Origin: Multifurca ochricompacta
Lineage: Eukaryota > Basidiomycota > Agaricomycetes > Russulales > Russulaceae
Reading direction: 5' to 3'
NCBI GenBank assembly: GCA_022496185.1
Contig: WTXG01000422.1
Location: 1-24,249, forward strand
Length of the DNA: 24,249 bases
Shown here: positions 1-9,236 of the stretch, piece after piece
Numbering within the stretch: the stretch's first letter is position 1
How the letters are laid out: every line of letters starts with the position of its first letter
Translations under genes and position numbers: made by a program
The notes under the pieces: model-generated
What the model was told of the DNA's origin: nothing
Databases searched by the model: none
Seen by the model: the letters and a program-made list of their open reading frames with translations, nothing else

Positions 1-299
1 GCCAAAACAAATATAAACAAAGTCTTGGTAGACCATAAAAGGTACCAGATAAGGGTTATGTAATGCAACAATAATTATGTAATTCTGATCAAAACCTGTG
101 GAGCTATGCCCATTTCAAAATGGGGACTCATTGACTCAGTTTTGTGAGTGGGTATCAGAAATATCAGAATCTGATGCTCCACCAAATGTACAGCAACCAA
201 TCCTTAATATATGGTTACCATAGTTATCTTGATATTGATGGGACCTGGAATAGAGCTATTTAACCATGGTTTACATTCCCAGAATATTATAATTTCCCA

Positions 300-721
300 A
301 TGCACCCCACCTCCTCTGCTCAGAAAGAAAACATGCTCTCTCTGGCCTCTGAAGGTCATTCCACTCACACTATTGCCTCCAGACTCAGCCTCAGCCAGTC
401 CACAGTCTCTAGGACACTCAGAACTCTCCTTACCAACCATCAGTCACCTCATTTTGGTCATCCTTCCAAGCTCTCTGCTACCTCTGAACATGCTATCATG
501 ATACAAATCACCACAGGAAAGGTTACCAATGCTGTCTAGGCCACAAAGCACATCAATTCCATCATCCCCAACCATGTCTCTTCACAGACTGTGCACTGGG
601 TTTTAAACAACATTCATTCAAGGCTGTAACAAAGAAGAAAAGGCCACTACTCTCTGCAGTACATTGCAAGAAGCACTTAGCCTTTGCTTTGAAGTACCAA
701 AACTGGACTATGGAGGACTGG
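300..721 (+). pseudogene. Tc1-like transposase N-terminal fragment, left palindrome arm
   Basis: The first 79 codons encode the helix-turn-helix DNA-binding region of a Tc1-type transposase (SASEGHSTHTIASRLSLSQS-like register: hydrophobic turns, then SQSTVSRTL, the recognition helix). The frame stops at TAG (537-539), continues in the same frame with recognisable sequence (KHINSIIPNHVSSQTVHWVL), and is broken near 600-606 by a one-base deletion in a T run relative to the other arm. It ends at the palindrome loop before the first catalytic aspartate. It cannot make an active enzyme. Confidence 0.75.
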
Positions 722-1196
722 CATCTGACCCAAACCTGTTGATTTTGGTCTCATCTGACCAAATCACCCTCTTCCAGTCCTCCATAGTCCAGTTTTGGTA
801 CTTCAAAGCAAGGGCTAAGTGCTTCTTGCAATGTACTGCAGAGAGTAGTGGCCTTTTCTTCTTTGTTACAGCCTTGAATGAATGTTGTTTAAAAACCCAG
901 TGCACAGTCTGTGAAGAGACATGGTTGGGGATGATGGAATTGATGTGCTTTGTGGCCTAGACAGCATTGGTAACCTTTCCTGTGGTGATTTGTATCATGA
1001 TAGCATGTTCAGAGGTAGCAGAGAGCTTGGAAGGATGACCAAAATGAGGTGACTGATGGTTGGTAAGGAGAGTTCTGAGTGTCCTAGAGACTGTGGACTG
1101 GCTGAGGCTGAGTCTGGAGGCAATAGTGTGAGTGGAATGACCTTCAGAGGCCAGAGAGAGCATGTTTTCTTTCTGAGCAGAGGAGGTGGGGTGCAT
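722..1196 (-). pseudogene. Tc1-like transposase N-terminal fragment, right palindrome arm
   Basis: This is the mirror copy of the left-arm fragment. It keeps the extra T lost from the left arm, so after the shared in-frame TAG (957-959) the frame stays open through HSFKAVTKKKRPLLSA, NWTMEDWKRVIWSDETK and NRFGSD. The last part lies in the loop region (722-773). WSDET contains the first Asp of the DDE/D catalytic triad of Tc1 transposases. The second and third acidic residues are missing, because the sequence turns back into the left arm just after NRFGSD. Fragment of a dead gene. Confidence 0.75.
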
Positions 1197-1495
1197 TGGG
1201 AAATTATAATATTCTGGGAATGTAAACCATGGTTAAATAGCTCTATTCCAGGTCCCATCAATATCAAGATAACTATGGTAACCATATATTAAGGATTGGT
1301 TGCTGTACATTTGGTGGAGCATCAGATTCTGATATTTCTGATACCCACTCACAAAACTGAGTCAATGAGTCCCCATTTTGAAATGGGCATAGCTCCACAG
1401 GTTTTGATCAGAATTACATAATTATTGTTGCATTACATAACCCTTATCTGGTACCTTTTATGGTCTACCAAGACTTTGTTTATATTTGTTTTGGC

Positions 1496-1558
1496 TGATG
1501 TGATATTCAACAAACAGTGCAAAAGTGCAAAACATTGACTCAGTTTTGTGAGGCACTG
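1496..1558 (-). repeat. Tc1-like terminal inverted repeat with an inner inverted copy of the same motif
   Basis: Reading inward on the minus strand from 1558 the end begins CAGTGCCTCACAAAACTGAG. An inverted copy of the core (CACAAAACTGAGTCAATG) lies about 190 bp further in, near 1350-1369, and again in the left arm near 130-149. Paired terminal and subterminal copies are typical of transposase-binding sites in Tc1 elements with IR/DR ends. That role is inferred. Confidence 0.6.
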
Positions 1559-1559
1559 T

Positions 1560-1675
1560 AGATCATAGACGGGGCAGTCGATCTCCTTATGCCCGGCGTT
1601 GTGATGAAGGCACTTGCCACACCATCCCGATGGGTTGTTGATCATCGGGGCCATGCCTACACATTGGTAGTGATT
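1560..1675 (-). pseudogene. Tail fragment of gypsy third ORF with a zinc-knuckle-like motif
   Basis: On the minus strand the frame across about 1670-1560 reads MAPMINNPSGWCGKCLHHNA followed by GHKEIDCPVYDL. It contains C-x2-C-x6-H-x4-C, a looser spacing than the classical C-x2-C-x4-H-x4-C. The Tc1 palindrome begins right after PVYDL at a TA. I take it as the continuation of the zinc-knuckle ORF at 3116-4102, separated by the repeat block 1660-3118. The link rests on order, strand and motif type. A separate CCHC relic is possible. Confidence 0.45.
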
Positions 1676-1782
1676 GGCAGGGGTAACCCTGGGGTATCCT
1701 TGTTGGTACCCGTACCCATACCCGTACCCGTAGTGACGGGTACGGGTAACCCACGGGTTACCCATGGGTCACCCATGAAAAT

Positions 1783-2560
1783 GTGTGCAAGTTCTTTACT
1801 TGTGTCACACATTTCAGATACCCAGCCCAGGCCTTCCTGGACCAAGAAGATACACAACATGTTCATTTGTGGCTGCTTAAGATCCCTCAATGACTCTTAT
1901 TTTATGTTCAGAAGATTAAGATAATTCATTATTCCATTTTTATTTTTTTATTATGCTTTCAATTTTATACAAGCACAACTAAAAATACAGTATACAGAGA
2001 TGATTAGATAGGATGTTATAGAACATTGATGAAAAACCTGTCAGATAACCACACAGAATGCAAAAAAAATTGATGAACACATAGAAATTGGCAGGGGTAA
2101 CCCCTGGATAATTGTTTTGATACCTGGGTTGCCCATAAAATGAAATGTGTGCAAGTTCTTTACTTGCATCACGCATTTCGGACATCCGGCCTGGGACATC
2201 CCGGTCAAGGAGATATGCACTTGGACACAATGCGTTCATTTCTGGCTACTCAAGATCCCTCAAAGATTCCTATTTTATGTTCATAAGATTAAGATAATTT
2301 ATTATTCTATTTTTATTTTATTATTCTGGTTTCAATTTTATATGAGCGCAACTGTTCTTTGCATTTCTGTGCATTTTGGGTAAATGGCCTGGGCCATCCT
2401 GGTCAAGGAGATAAGCACTTGGACACAACATGTTCATTTATGGCTACTCAAGATCCCTCAAAAATTGCTGGTTTATGTTCAGAAGATTAAATGGATCCTT
2501 TATTTACATTATTATTTTATTATTCTAGTTTCATTTCATACAAGCGTGACTGTCCTGGTC
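1783..2560 (+). repeat. Three diverged copies of a ~200-bp AT-rich unit
   Basis: Units at about 1783-1980, 2148-2350 and 2383-2560 share, in order, a GTGCAAGTTCTTTACTTG start (first two), CCTGG-CATCC-GGTCAAGGAGAT, ACTTGGACACAA, GTTCATTT-TGGCTACTCAAG, ATCCCTCAA, TTTATGTTCA-AAGATTAA and a TTTCAATTTTATA-AAGC tail. The first two are also preceded by ATTGGCAGGGGTAACCC. Divergence is high, with indels, so duplication is old. No protein is supported. Confidence 0.65.
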
Positions 2561-3002
2561 CCTGGATGCACATTTCTGCGCATTTAAGTCAACCTTCCTT
2601 AATAGGAAGGAGGTCAGACCACCATGTGATGCAATGTAGTTGCTGCCCCATGCAGCTTGTAGACACACGCAGGCCTTGTTTCAATAAATTAATTTGATAA
2701 TTAGATTATAGAATAGTCTATATTAGTCTAGAGTGTATTTTAGATAGTGCCAGACTGGTGGAAATGATCGCGCGTTAATAGAACAAATGCATCATGATTT
2801 TCAAGAATGTAGATCACTGATAACAGTTTTATTTTACATTGCACCATTGATCTGCTTTGATATTTTGTAGGATAACACTAGAACATATTTAAAGATACCC
2901 TGTAGCATACATCAGACGAAATCTTGTATTTTTGTGGCTGCAGATGTGTTTTATCTTGGAAATTCTACTGATCTTGTCAATGCATAATTGGCGCCTATAC
3001 CT
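2561..3002. other. AT-rich non-coding stretch
   Basis: This segment lies inside the degenerate repeat block. Apart from the palindrome CCTTCCTTAATAGGAAGG near 2593-2612 I see no repeat, RNA gene or coding frame that I can support. Confidence 0.5.
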
Positions 3003-3115
3003 GCCAAACCCGCCATGTGGGTACGGGTTTCCACAGGTTGGGAGCCGTATACCTGTACCCATACCCAGCAAAACCCGCAGCACTTACCCGCGTGGGTATG
3101 AAACCCCTTGACAAT

Positions 3116-4102
3116 CACTACATGTCGGAAGATGCAGTGCCAGCTCCAGTGGAGGTTGCTGCGGCAGTGTCGACACCACTTGCAATTGAGAGGACAATTC
3201 CAGCTGATGTGGTATTTACTGTCGCAGCGCCAGCAAGTTTCTCCGTGGGGATTTTCATGTAAGTGCAGCATCTCAAGTCGGCTCGGCAGCAGCGTTGGGG
3301 CAGCGCCCAAGGTTTGAGGGGGGAGGGGTCATGCATAGGTGTCGGTGTACCTTTCAGCGATTGTTTGATACACATCCCCCGCCTCCAATCTCTTTCTGAT
3401 TTCCACAATCTCCTGGTCCAACTGGAACATTCCATTGGTCAACCTTGCCATCATCTTCGCATGCTCCTTGTACTGCTGATTCAGTGTTCTTTGCAATGTG
3501 ATGTTCTTCTGCAGCCTCATGACTTCTGCTTTGAGGCACAGAAGTCGCATGTCGTTCATCACCTCGTCGATTGCGAAGGTGCGGCAATCCTCTGCAGCGA
3601 GATGGCCCAGCTGTTCGTTGGTCAGTGCATGATGAAGCCGACCTGTATACCTTTCCTCCAAATAGACAGGAGCCCCATAAACTGGTCCATCTTTCTTCAT
3701 ACATCCTGCTACATCCATTCCTCCGTTGGTGTAGTAGATATACTTGGCAATGGCCGTAGAGCTGTCGGCCATCGTGATCTCTAGGGGGAAGTACATTGAC
3801 GAGTTGGGATTGTTGGGGATGAAGGGGAACTCGGGGGCTTCATCATCGACTTCCCCATTGAGTAGGTTGTTGGGATGGGGCTCTTCACAGTGGGTGAAAT
3901 TGTCATTCGGATTTGGGGACTGGTTCTTGACACGGGCTTCTGCAGCTTCATAGTCAATGGGGGAGGAGGGACAAGTGGAGGGATGGGCAGACAGGAAATT
4001 CTTGACAACTATGACTGAGGTGGTGAAAGCATTGATGGTGGCATTGGCAGTGACAAAAGACATGATGGATTGGATAGTGTTAGAACATTGCTGGGGGAGC
4101 AT
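3116..4102 (-). pseudogene. Third ORF of the gypsy element: coiled-coil-like region plus two CCHC zinc knuckles
   Basis: The ATG at 4102 lies 35 bp past the pol stop codon (4137-4139) in another frame. Codons 1-257 form an open frame with an acidic, proline-rich N-terminal half and a helix-rich stretch (about residues 165-245, with LRLQKN-, QYKEHAKMMARL- and IVEIRKRLEAGD-like heptads) suggesting a coiled coil. A TGA at 3329-3331 interrupts it, but the same frame continues with two classical knuckles: CWRCDSKYHISWNC and CRHCRSNLHWSWHC, both C-x2-C-x4-H-x4-C. The stop fits decay of a CGA arginine codon. The frame then runs into the ACCCG-rich repeat at about 3115. CCHC knuckles usually bind RNA or single-stranded DNA, so a nucleic-acid chaperone or Gag-like role is plausible, not shown. 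The product is not a family I can name. Confidence 0.65.
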
Positions 4103-4136
4103 GTACTGGGGAATTCGGTGGGGGGGTTACTTTCTT

Positions 4137-6158
4137 TTAACTGTTCTTGGGCACTTCTGGATGTTGGGTATGAAACTCCGCAATAAGGACTGGGGCAAAG
4201 ATATCTCTGGCTGGTTCCCATGAATTGTCAGAGGCTGGGAATCCTTTCCACTTAACTAGGTAATACAGCTTGCACCCCTGGCCTTGCCGCTTCGAGTCTA
4301 GAATGCGTTCTACTTCCCACTCCTCTTCTCCATTGATAAGTGTTAAACAGGCATGAGGCGCAGCATACTGACTGTGGATGTTAGCGGATTAAGCTAGGAG
4401 ACAAGTTAGACTTCAGAGATGAAGAAAACTCTATTACTATACTACTGACCTAGGAGACAAGTTAGCTACAGAGAGTGGTTAGTCAAAGGTATAAGTAGGA
4501 AGTAATGTAGAAGGGACTTACACTTCAGAGATGAAGAAAACTCTGAAGTGTAGAGGACGAAATAGACACCCTTATATACTAATCAAGGGGTGGTCTGTGC
4601 ACTGGGAATAAGTCCACAAGTGCCGGACAAAGTCCAAACAATAAACATGAGGGAGAAAGGCCATTGGCCACTACAGAAATCACATGTTATGTGGTGCATC
4701 AGTCAGCTACTGTGGAATGTGAGAAAGGAAGTAATAATGATAATGTAAAAAGTCCAAAACTCCGGTATCTAATCTAATCTACAAAGTAGCTAATCTAATC
4801 ACCTGATGCCTGAAGCATCACCGAACATCTTCTGTGTTCAACAATAAGGTCAGGTGGGGGTCTTGGGAAGTTCTCCCCAGCAGGGACGTTTCCTTGTAGG
4901 GTGTCAACAGCCTAGCATGGAAGACTGGGTGAATGCGCCATGTAGGGGGGAGTTCGAGTTCATATGACACATCTGACAGCTTCCTTGTTATCTTAAAGGG
5001 TCTGTGACGTCAGGGCACCAATTTGGCCATTGGATGTGACATGTGAATGTTCTTCCCTTCCAACCATACCAGGTCATTGGTCCAATAAGGTGTGAACCTC
5101 GAGGGTCTTTCAGCTAGGGTTCTTTGCGCCTTCAATAGGTTCTCATTGGCCGATTTCCTGATCTCTTCCCATTGGCTAATACGCTGCATGGCTGAAGGGA
5201 CGTTTGTTGGCTTTCCGGTCCACGTGGCTTGGGGCATCCATCCCATGATTAGTGAGAATGGAGAGTTTTTTGTGGTACCATTGGGCCAGGAGTTGTGTGC
5301 AAATTCTGCTGTTGCAAGCCAGTCAGCCCAATCGTCCTGTCATCCATTGCACCAAAACTGAAGATATTGTTTGAGCTACTGGTTTGTCCATTCCGATTGT
5401 CCATCTGTCTGTGGATGATAAGCCGTCGAGATGTTTTGGGTGATGTTCAGCGTCTTGCAGAGTGCTCTGGCAAATGTGGATGTGAAACGTGGGTCGTGAT
5501 CTGATATGATCTTCTCAGGGAGGCCGTAGTGTCTGTAGACATGGTCTAGGTAAAGTTTGGCTACTCCCTCTGCCATGATGGACTCATTGCAGGGTATAAA
5601 CAGTGCTGCTTTTGAACAGTCGTGGTCAGTGATGGTTAGGATTGAGTCGAAGCCTCTGGAAGTGGGGAGTTTGACAATGAAGTCCATGGCAATAGTCTGA
5701 AATGGTTGTGACGCCGTTGGTGTAATTGGGAATGGTGCTGGTGGGTGTGGGTGCGTATTCACTTTGTTAGCCTGGCAATCTGCGCATCCCTTCACATATT
5801 CCTCCACGTCCTTCTTCATGTTCAGCCACCAGTAGTCTCATTTGGCAAGAGCATAGGTATTAGCGATACCTGGATGTCCCACTGAGGGAAGGTCATGGTG
5901 AAAATGGATCACCCCCCTCTTAATGTTGTCGCCACCGGTGACAACGAGTTGGTCCCCATCCTTCCACCATAGGCCGTCGATTTTCTTTAGATTATGTGCT
6001 TCTGCCCATGTTTCGCATAACCATTGATTCATATTTTGCGACACCTGGGCCCATAGGTCCATGTCATGAAGGCTGACAATGGCTGTCCTCACGAAAACTT
6101 CCTCAGGGAGTACTGTAACATCATTGTTGTCCTCCATGCCATTGTTCAGATCAGACCA
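4137..6158 (-). pseudogene. Gypsy pol, 3' part: integrase and chromodomain (interrupted by solo LTR 4341-4843)
   Basis: One minus-strand frame carries the H2C2 zinc-binding region (HHDLPSVGHPG ... CADCQANK), the integrase core with Asp in AMDFIVKLP, Asp in IISDHDPRF and Glu in TDGQSEWTNQ, the C-terminal region (RPSRFTPYWTNDLVWLEGK ... HPVFHARLLTPY) and a chromodomain (about 4160-4335: [32 protein letters not shown]). The chromodomain aromatic cage positions look present (W/Y near EWEVE, W in VKWKG, W in SWEP). The LTR insertion sits at PDL|INGEE, and removal of one ATAAG copy restores the frame. In-frame stops lie at 5838, 5376 (TAG), 5340 and 5010, and most read as CGA-to-TGA. The family uses chromodomains to target heterochromatin. 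Pol ends at TAA 4137-4139. Confidence 0.88.
4341..4843 (-). mobile_element. Solo copia LTR in gypsy pol (target duplication ATAAG)
   Basis: On the minus strand it starts TGTTGAACACAG and ends CTGTTTAACA, the same family as the LTRs at 16734, 17897 and 21619. Direct repeats ATAAG flank it (4336-4340 and 4844-4848). A TATA box (TATATAAG, 4571-4578) and the downstream CTTCAGAG...CTCTGAAG hairpin are conserved. A possible 56-bp intron lies at 4466-4521. The internal element was lost by LTR-LTR recombination. Confidence 0.93.
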
Positions 6159-7788
6159 TCACGACAGGGCATCTGCTCGTGTGTTGTGACTTCCTGCAAT
6201 ATGTTTCAGGATGAAGTTGTACTCCTCCAGTTCTAGGACTTCACGAGCAACTCGTTGGCTGATCTTGTGGGGTTCCTTCCAATAGAGCAAGTTGGAGTGA
6301 TCAGTGTGAATAATGGTTTTGTGAGGGGTCCCCGCTAAGTATGGTCGCCAATGTTGCAATGCTTTTACTATGGCCAATAACTCTCTATCCCAAATGTCAT
6401 AATTCCATTCCGCTGGCGAAAATGTTTCTGAATAAAAGGCGACAGGGTGAAGGAGTCCCACAGCATCCTGCTGATTCAATACGGCACCATTGGCGAAGTG
6501 AGATGCATCAACTTTGAGTTTGAAGGGTTTCTGCAGATCTGGTTGTAGAAGGACCGGCTCTGAGCCAATGATGTCGCAAATCTGTTCGAAAGCCTTTTGT
6601 TGTTCCTCTGTCCAATGCCAGGGGACTTCTTTCTTTAGTAGTCCATTTAGCAGTTGGGTGATCCCTGAGAATCCTCGGATGAAACGTCGATAAAAGTTAC
6701 AGAAACCAATGAAGGATTGCATGTCCTTGACGCATGTAGGCACTGGCCATTCCCGGATTCCTTGTACCTTTACTGGGTCCATTTGGACCTGTCCTCCCTC
6801 CAAGATGACTCCCAGATATTCTACACTTGATTGTTCGAATGAGCACTTGGCAGGTTTAAGGTACAGGTCGTGTTCATGCAAGATGTCCAACACCTGATGT
6901 ACTTGTTCTCAGTGATGGGTCAGATCGTTCATGGTGGCAACCAATATATCATCCATATAAACCACCACCTCGCCGGTAAGGATGAGGTCACAGAAAATGT
7001 GGTTCATCATCATTTGGAAGGTAGCGGGTGAGTTGGTGAGGCCAAAGAACATAACGTTTGGTTCGAAAAGCCCCTGGTTGGTCTTGAATGCTGCTTTACA
7101 TTGGTCTCCCTCCTTGATCCGAATATTGTTATAACCCCAACAGACATCCATTTTAGAGAACAGGGATTTATTCCTCATAGTGTCAATGAGTTCCGAGATG
7201 AGCAGCAAGGGGTAGGCATTCTTTACAGTGTAGGCATTTATTTGTTGGTAGTCCTGAACTGGTCGAAGCTTGCTGTCTTTCTTCTTGATAAAGAAGAATG
7301 GTGATGCATATGGTGATTTCGATGGACGAATGTACCCTTTTGCAAGATGTTCCTCGAGGAATGCTGTGAGCGTGGTCTGTTCTGCTTGTGACAGCAGATA
7401 GATTTTACAGTCAATTGCTGATGGGGTGTTGGGTATGAAGTCGATAGCGTGATCCCATGGTCGTGCAGGCGGAAAATGTTGAGATTCCTCCTTGGAGAAC
7501 ACCTTCCAATGTCAATGATACTCTTGTGGCACTACTTCCTCAAAAGTCCTTTCCACATGTCCCTCCATTGCCTTCTGCGCAAGTTCCAATGCCTTGGTAG
7601 CGAAGCAATAACCTGGATCTTCACTTTTTTCTTCTATCCTGTGTACCGCTGAATGTCGAACAGTGTAGTCATACCCTATTGACGTGATGAGAACAGGATA
7701 AAAGTCTTTATCCATGGTCGCATCACTCCAATTGATCCTTGGCTCGAATGCAGCAAGCCAGGGATATCCCAGAACCAAATCTTCATCG
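6159..7788 (-). pseudogene. Gypsy pol, 5' part: reverse transcriptase and RNase H
   Basis: The frame starts at the hAT insertion scar with LGYPWLAAFEPRINW, the usual link between gypsy protease and RT. The RT fingers and palm follow ([51 protein letters not shown]) and the catalytic box YMDDILVA at about 6946-6960. Thumb sequences (AKCSFEQSSVEYLGVILEG, FIGFCNFYRRFIRGFSG) precede RNase H, whose acidic residues appear in LKVDASHFANGAVL, DRELLAIVKAL and IHTDHSNLLYW, with the end motif HNTRADALS. In-frame TGA codons at 7512, 6909 and 6159 each sit where related polyproteins commonly have arginine, fitting CGA-to-TGA changes. The domain is otherwise well preserved. Confidence 0.9.
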
Positions 7789-8245
7789 CCTAGGTTTAGG
7801 GCCTAGCACGAGTGCACTCGTGAGTTACCCGGATCCGAACTCGTGGGTATTTAGATTAGATAATCCCATACTCGGATCCGCATGAGTATGTTCCCATGGA
7901 TCACCCGGAGCCATGAGTCCTATACTCGCACGGATCCGAGTACTCGTGGGTATACTCGTAGGTTTACTTGTAAGGTTTGAGGCAGCCAGAGATCTTCATC
8001 TTGCATACACAGAAAGAATATATATATTACTACAATCCCACGAAGTTTCAAGTCAGATCATGCATCCGATCCAAAATAAAACAAGAATCAGTTACAATAT
8101 CTATAGAAACGCGAAAAAATGTGAAAAAACGCGAAGTGTGGGCGCGCCGATCGGACTGTGCATTGCCTTCCTATCTAGGAAGGTAGGCTTAAGAATGCAC
8201 GCGTCGGCACATGTCGGTACAGAGATGCCGGGATCACGCCTAATT

Positions 8246-9115
8246 GATAAGATCAAAAACGCGTTCACAATTAATTAGATACTTAGGATATACATCTAAG
8301 TGATAAGATCAAAAATGTGTTCACAGTTAATTAGATACTTGGGATATACATCTAATACAAGTGATAAGATCAAAATGTGTTCACAATTAATTAGATACTT
8401 GGGATGTACATCTAAGTGATAAGATCAAAAACACGTTCACAGTTAATTAGATACTTAGGATATACATCTAATACAAGTGATAAGATCAAAAATGCGTTCA
8501 CAATTAATTAGATACTTGGGATGTACATCTAAGTGATAAGATCAAAAACGTGTTCACAATTAATTAGATACTTAGGATATACATCTAATACAAGTGATAA
8601 GATCAAAAATGCGTTCACAATTAATTAGATACTTGGGATGTACATCTAAGTGATAAGATCAAAAACGCGTTCACAATTAATTAGATACTTAGGATGTACA
8701 TCTAAGTGATAAGATCAAAAATGCGTTCACAATTAATTAGATACTTGGGATATACATCTAAGTGATAAGATCAAAAACGCGTTCACAGTTAATTAGATAC
8801 TTAGGATATACATCTAATACAAGTGATAAGATCAAAAATGCGTTCACAATTAATTAGATACTTGGGATGTACATCTAAGTGATAAGATCAAAAACGCGTT
8901 CACAGTTAATTAGATACTTAGGATATACATCTAATACAAGTGATAAGATCAAAAATGCGTTCACATTTAATTAGATACTTGGGATGTACATCTAAGTGAT
9001 AAGATCAAAAATGCGTTCACAATTAATTAGATACTAAAGATATACATCTAAGATAATACAAGTGATAAGATCAAAACGCGTTCACAATTAAATAGATACA
9101 AGTGATAAAATCAAT
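8246..9115 (+). repeat. Minisatellite of ~15 units alternating 56 and 61 bp
   Basis: Unit starts (GATAAGATCAAAA) occur at 8246, 8302, 8363, 8418, 8479, 8535, 8596, 8652, 8708, 8764, 8825, 8881, 8942, 8998 and 9064, with a decayed unit near 9104. Spacings are 56, 61, 55, 61, 56, 61, 56, 56, 56, 61, 56, 61, 56, 66. The long form carries five extra bases (CTAATACAAG versus CTAAG) and tends to have ACGCG with CTTAGGA. The short form tends to have ATGCG with CTTGGGA. This is a two-monomer higher-order repeat. Variation in the ACGCGT word is mostly CG to TG or CA. Confidence 0.95.
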
Positions 9116-9160
9116 TCTGCATAACCCTATATATAATATATTGTGTGTCTTTACCAGTGA

Positions 9161-9236
9161 GGCTGGGTGGCTTAGTGGTTAGAGCACCAGACCGAGCTTG
9201 TTCCCGGAGGTCTTAGGTTCAATCCATGTTTCAGCC
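9161..9236 (+). other. tRNA-like segment (tRNA pseudogene or SINE head) inside the hAT element
   Basis: GGCTG at 9161 can pair with CAGCC at 9232-9236. An A-box-like TGGCTTAGTGG (9168-9178) and a B-box-like GGTTCAATCC (9216-9225) are correctly ordered and spaced for internal RNA polymerase III promoter elements. The anticodon stem and T stem do not pair well, so a working tRNA is unlikely. It is followed by a short tail and an A-rich run (about 9265-9272), as in a tRNA-derived SINE. Confidence 0.55.

Larger units (their letters stand above)
1..1558. mobile_element. Palindromic Tc1/mariner-like element (two inverted 5' halves), left end outside window
   Basis: Bases 1-721 and 774-1495 are reverse complements of each other, with only a one-base indel and a few substitutions seen, around a 52-bp loop (722-773). 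Each arm carries the N-terminal half of a Tc1-like transposase reading inward. The right terminus at 1554-1558 reads CACTG on the plus strand (CAGTG inward), typical of Tc1 ends, and is followed by TA (1559-1560), the expected Tc1 target duplication. The mirror terminus should lie about 63 bp left of the window. Both outer ends derive from the same 5' TIR, so the unit could in principle be mobilised by a transposase supplied elsewhere. The 3' half of the parent element, including the remaining catalytic acidic residues, is absent. It interrupts the third ORF of the gypsy element on its right. Confidence 0.85.
1660..3118. mobile_element. Degenerate repeat block, probably an old hAT-related non-autonomous element
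   Basis: The block is bounded by an inverted 10-mer, GTAGTGATTG at about 1666-1675 and CAATCACTAC at about 3113-3122, each followed inward by CA(A)GGGGT. Both ends carry ACCCG/CGGGT-rich islands (about 1676-1773 and 3003-3110) like the subterminal regions of the clear hAT element at 7797-9466. Both blocks also contain a related palindrome (CCTTCCTTAATAGGAAGG near 2593-2612; CCTTCCTATCTAGGAAGG near 8168-8185) beside a GCATT...AAG motif. It splits the zinc-knuckle ORF of the gypsy element. I could not find a clean 8-bp target duplication, so the hAT assignment is tentative. No coding potential is seen. Confidence 0.45.

Noticed and set aside
204..440. Small frames antisense to the Tc1 arms, and similar frames throughout
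   Set aside because: They are mirror or other-frame shadows of the transposase, gag and pol regions without supporting features.
1676..1773. ACCCGT/ACGGGT runs as telomere-type repeats
   Set aside because: They are not a regular telomere unit, occur in both orientations, and match the subterminal composition of the hAT element at 7797-9466.
2747..2770. GTGCC(A/G)GACTGGTGG shared with about 16111-16130
   Set aside because: One short match in otherwise unrelated non-coding contexts; no boundary or second match supports a common repeat.
7913..8278. 121-codon plus-strand frame
   Set aside because: It runs from the hAT subterminal repeats into the minisatellite; no protein-like features beyond the absence of stops.
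8246..9115. Regular repeat array that could be taken for a CRISPR array
   Set aside because: The whole unit repeats, with no unique spacers, and it lies within a hAT element with terminal repeats and an 8-bp duplication. It is a minisatellite.
9161..9236. Functional tRNA gene
   Set aside because: A and B box motifs are present but the anticodon and T stems do not pair properly, so it is called tRNA-like only.
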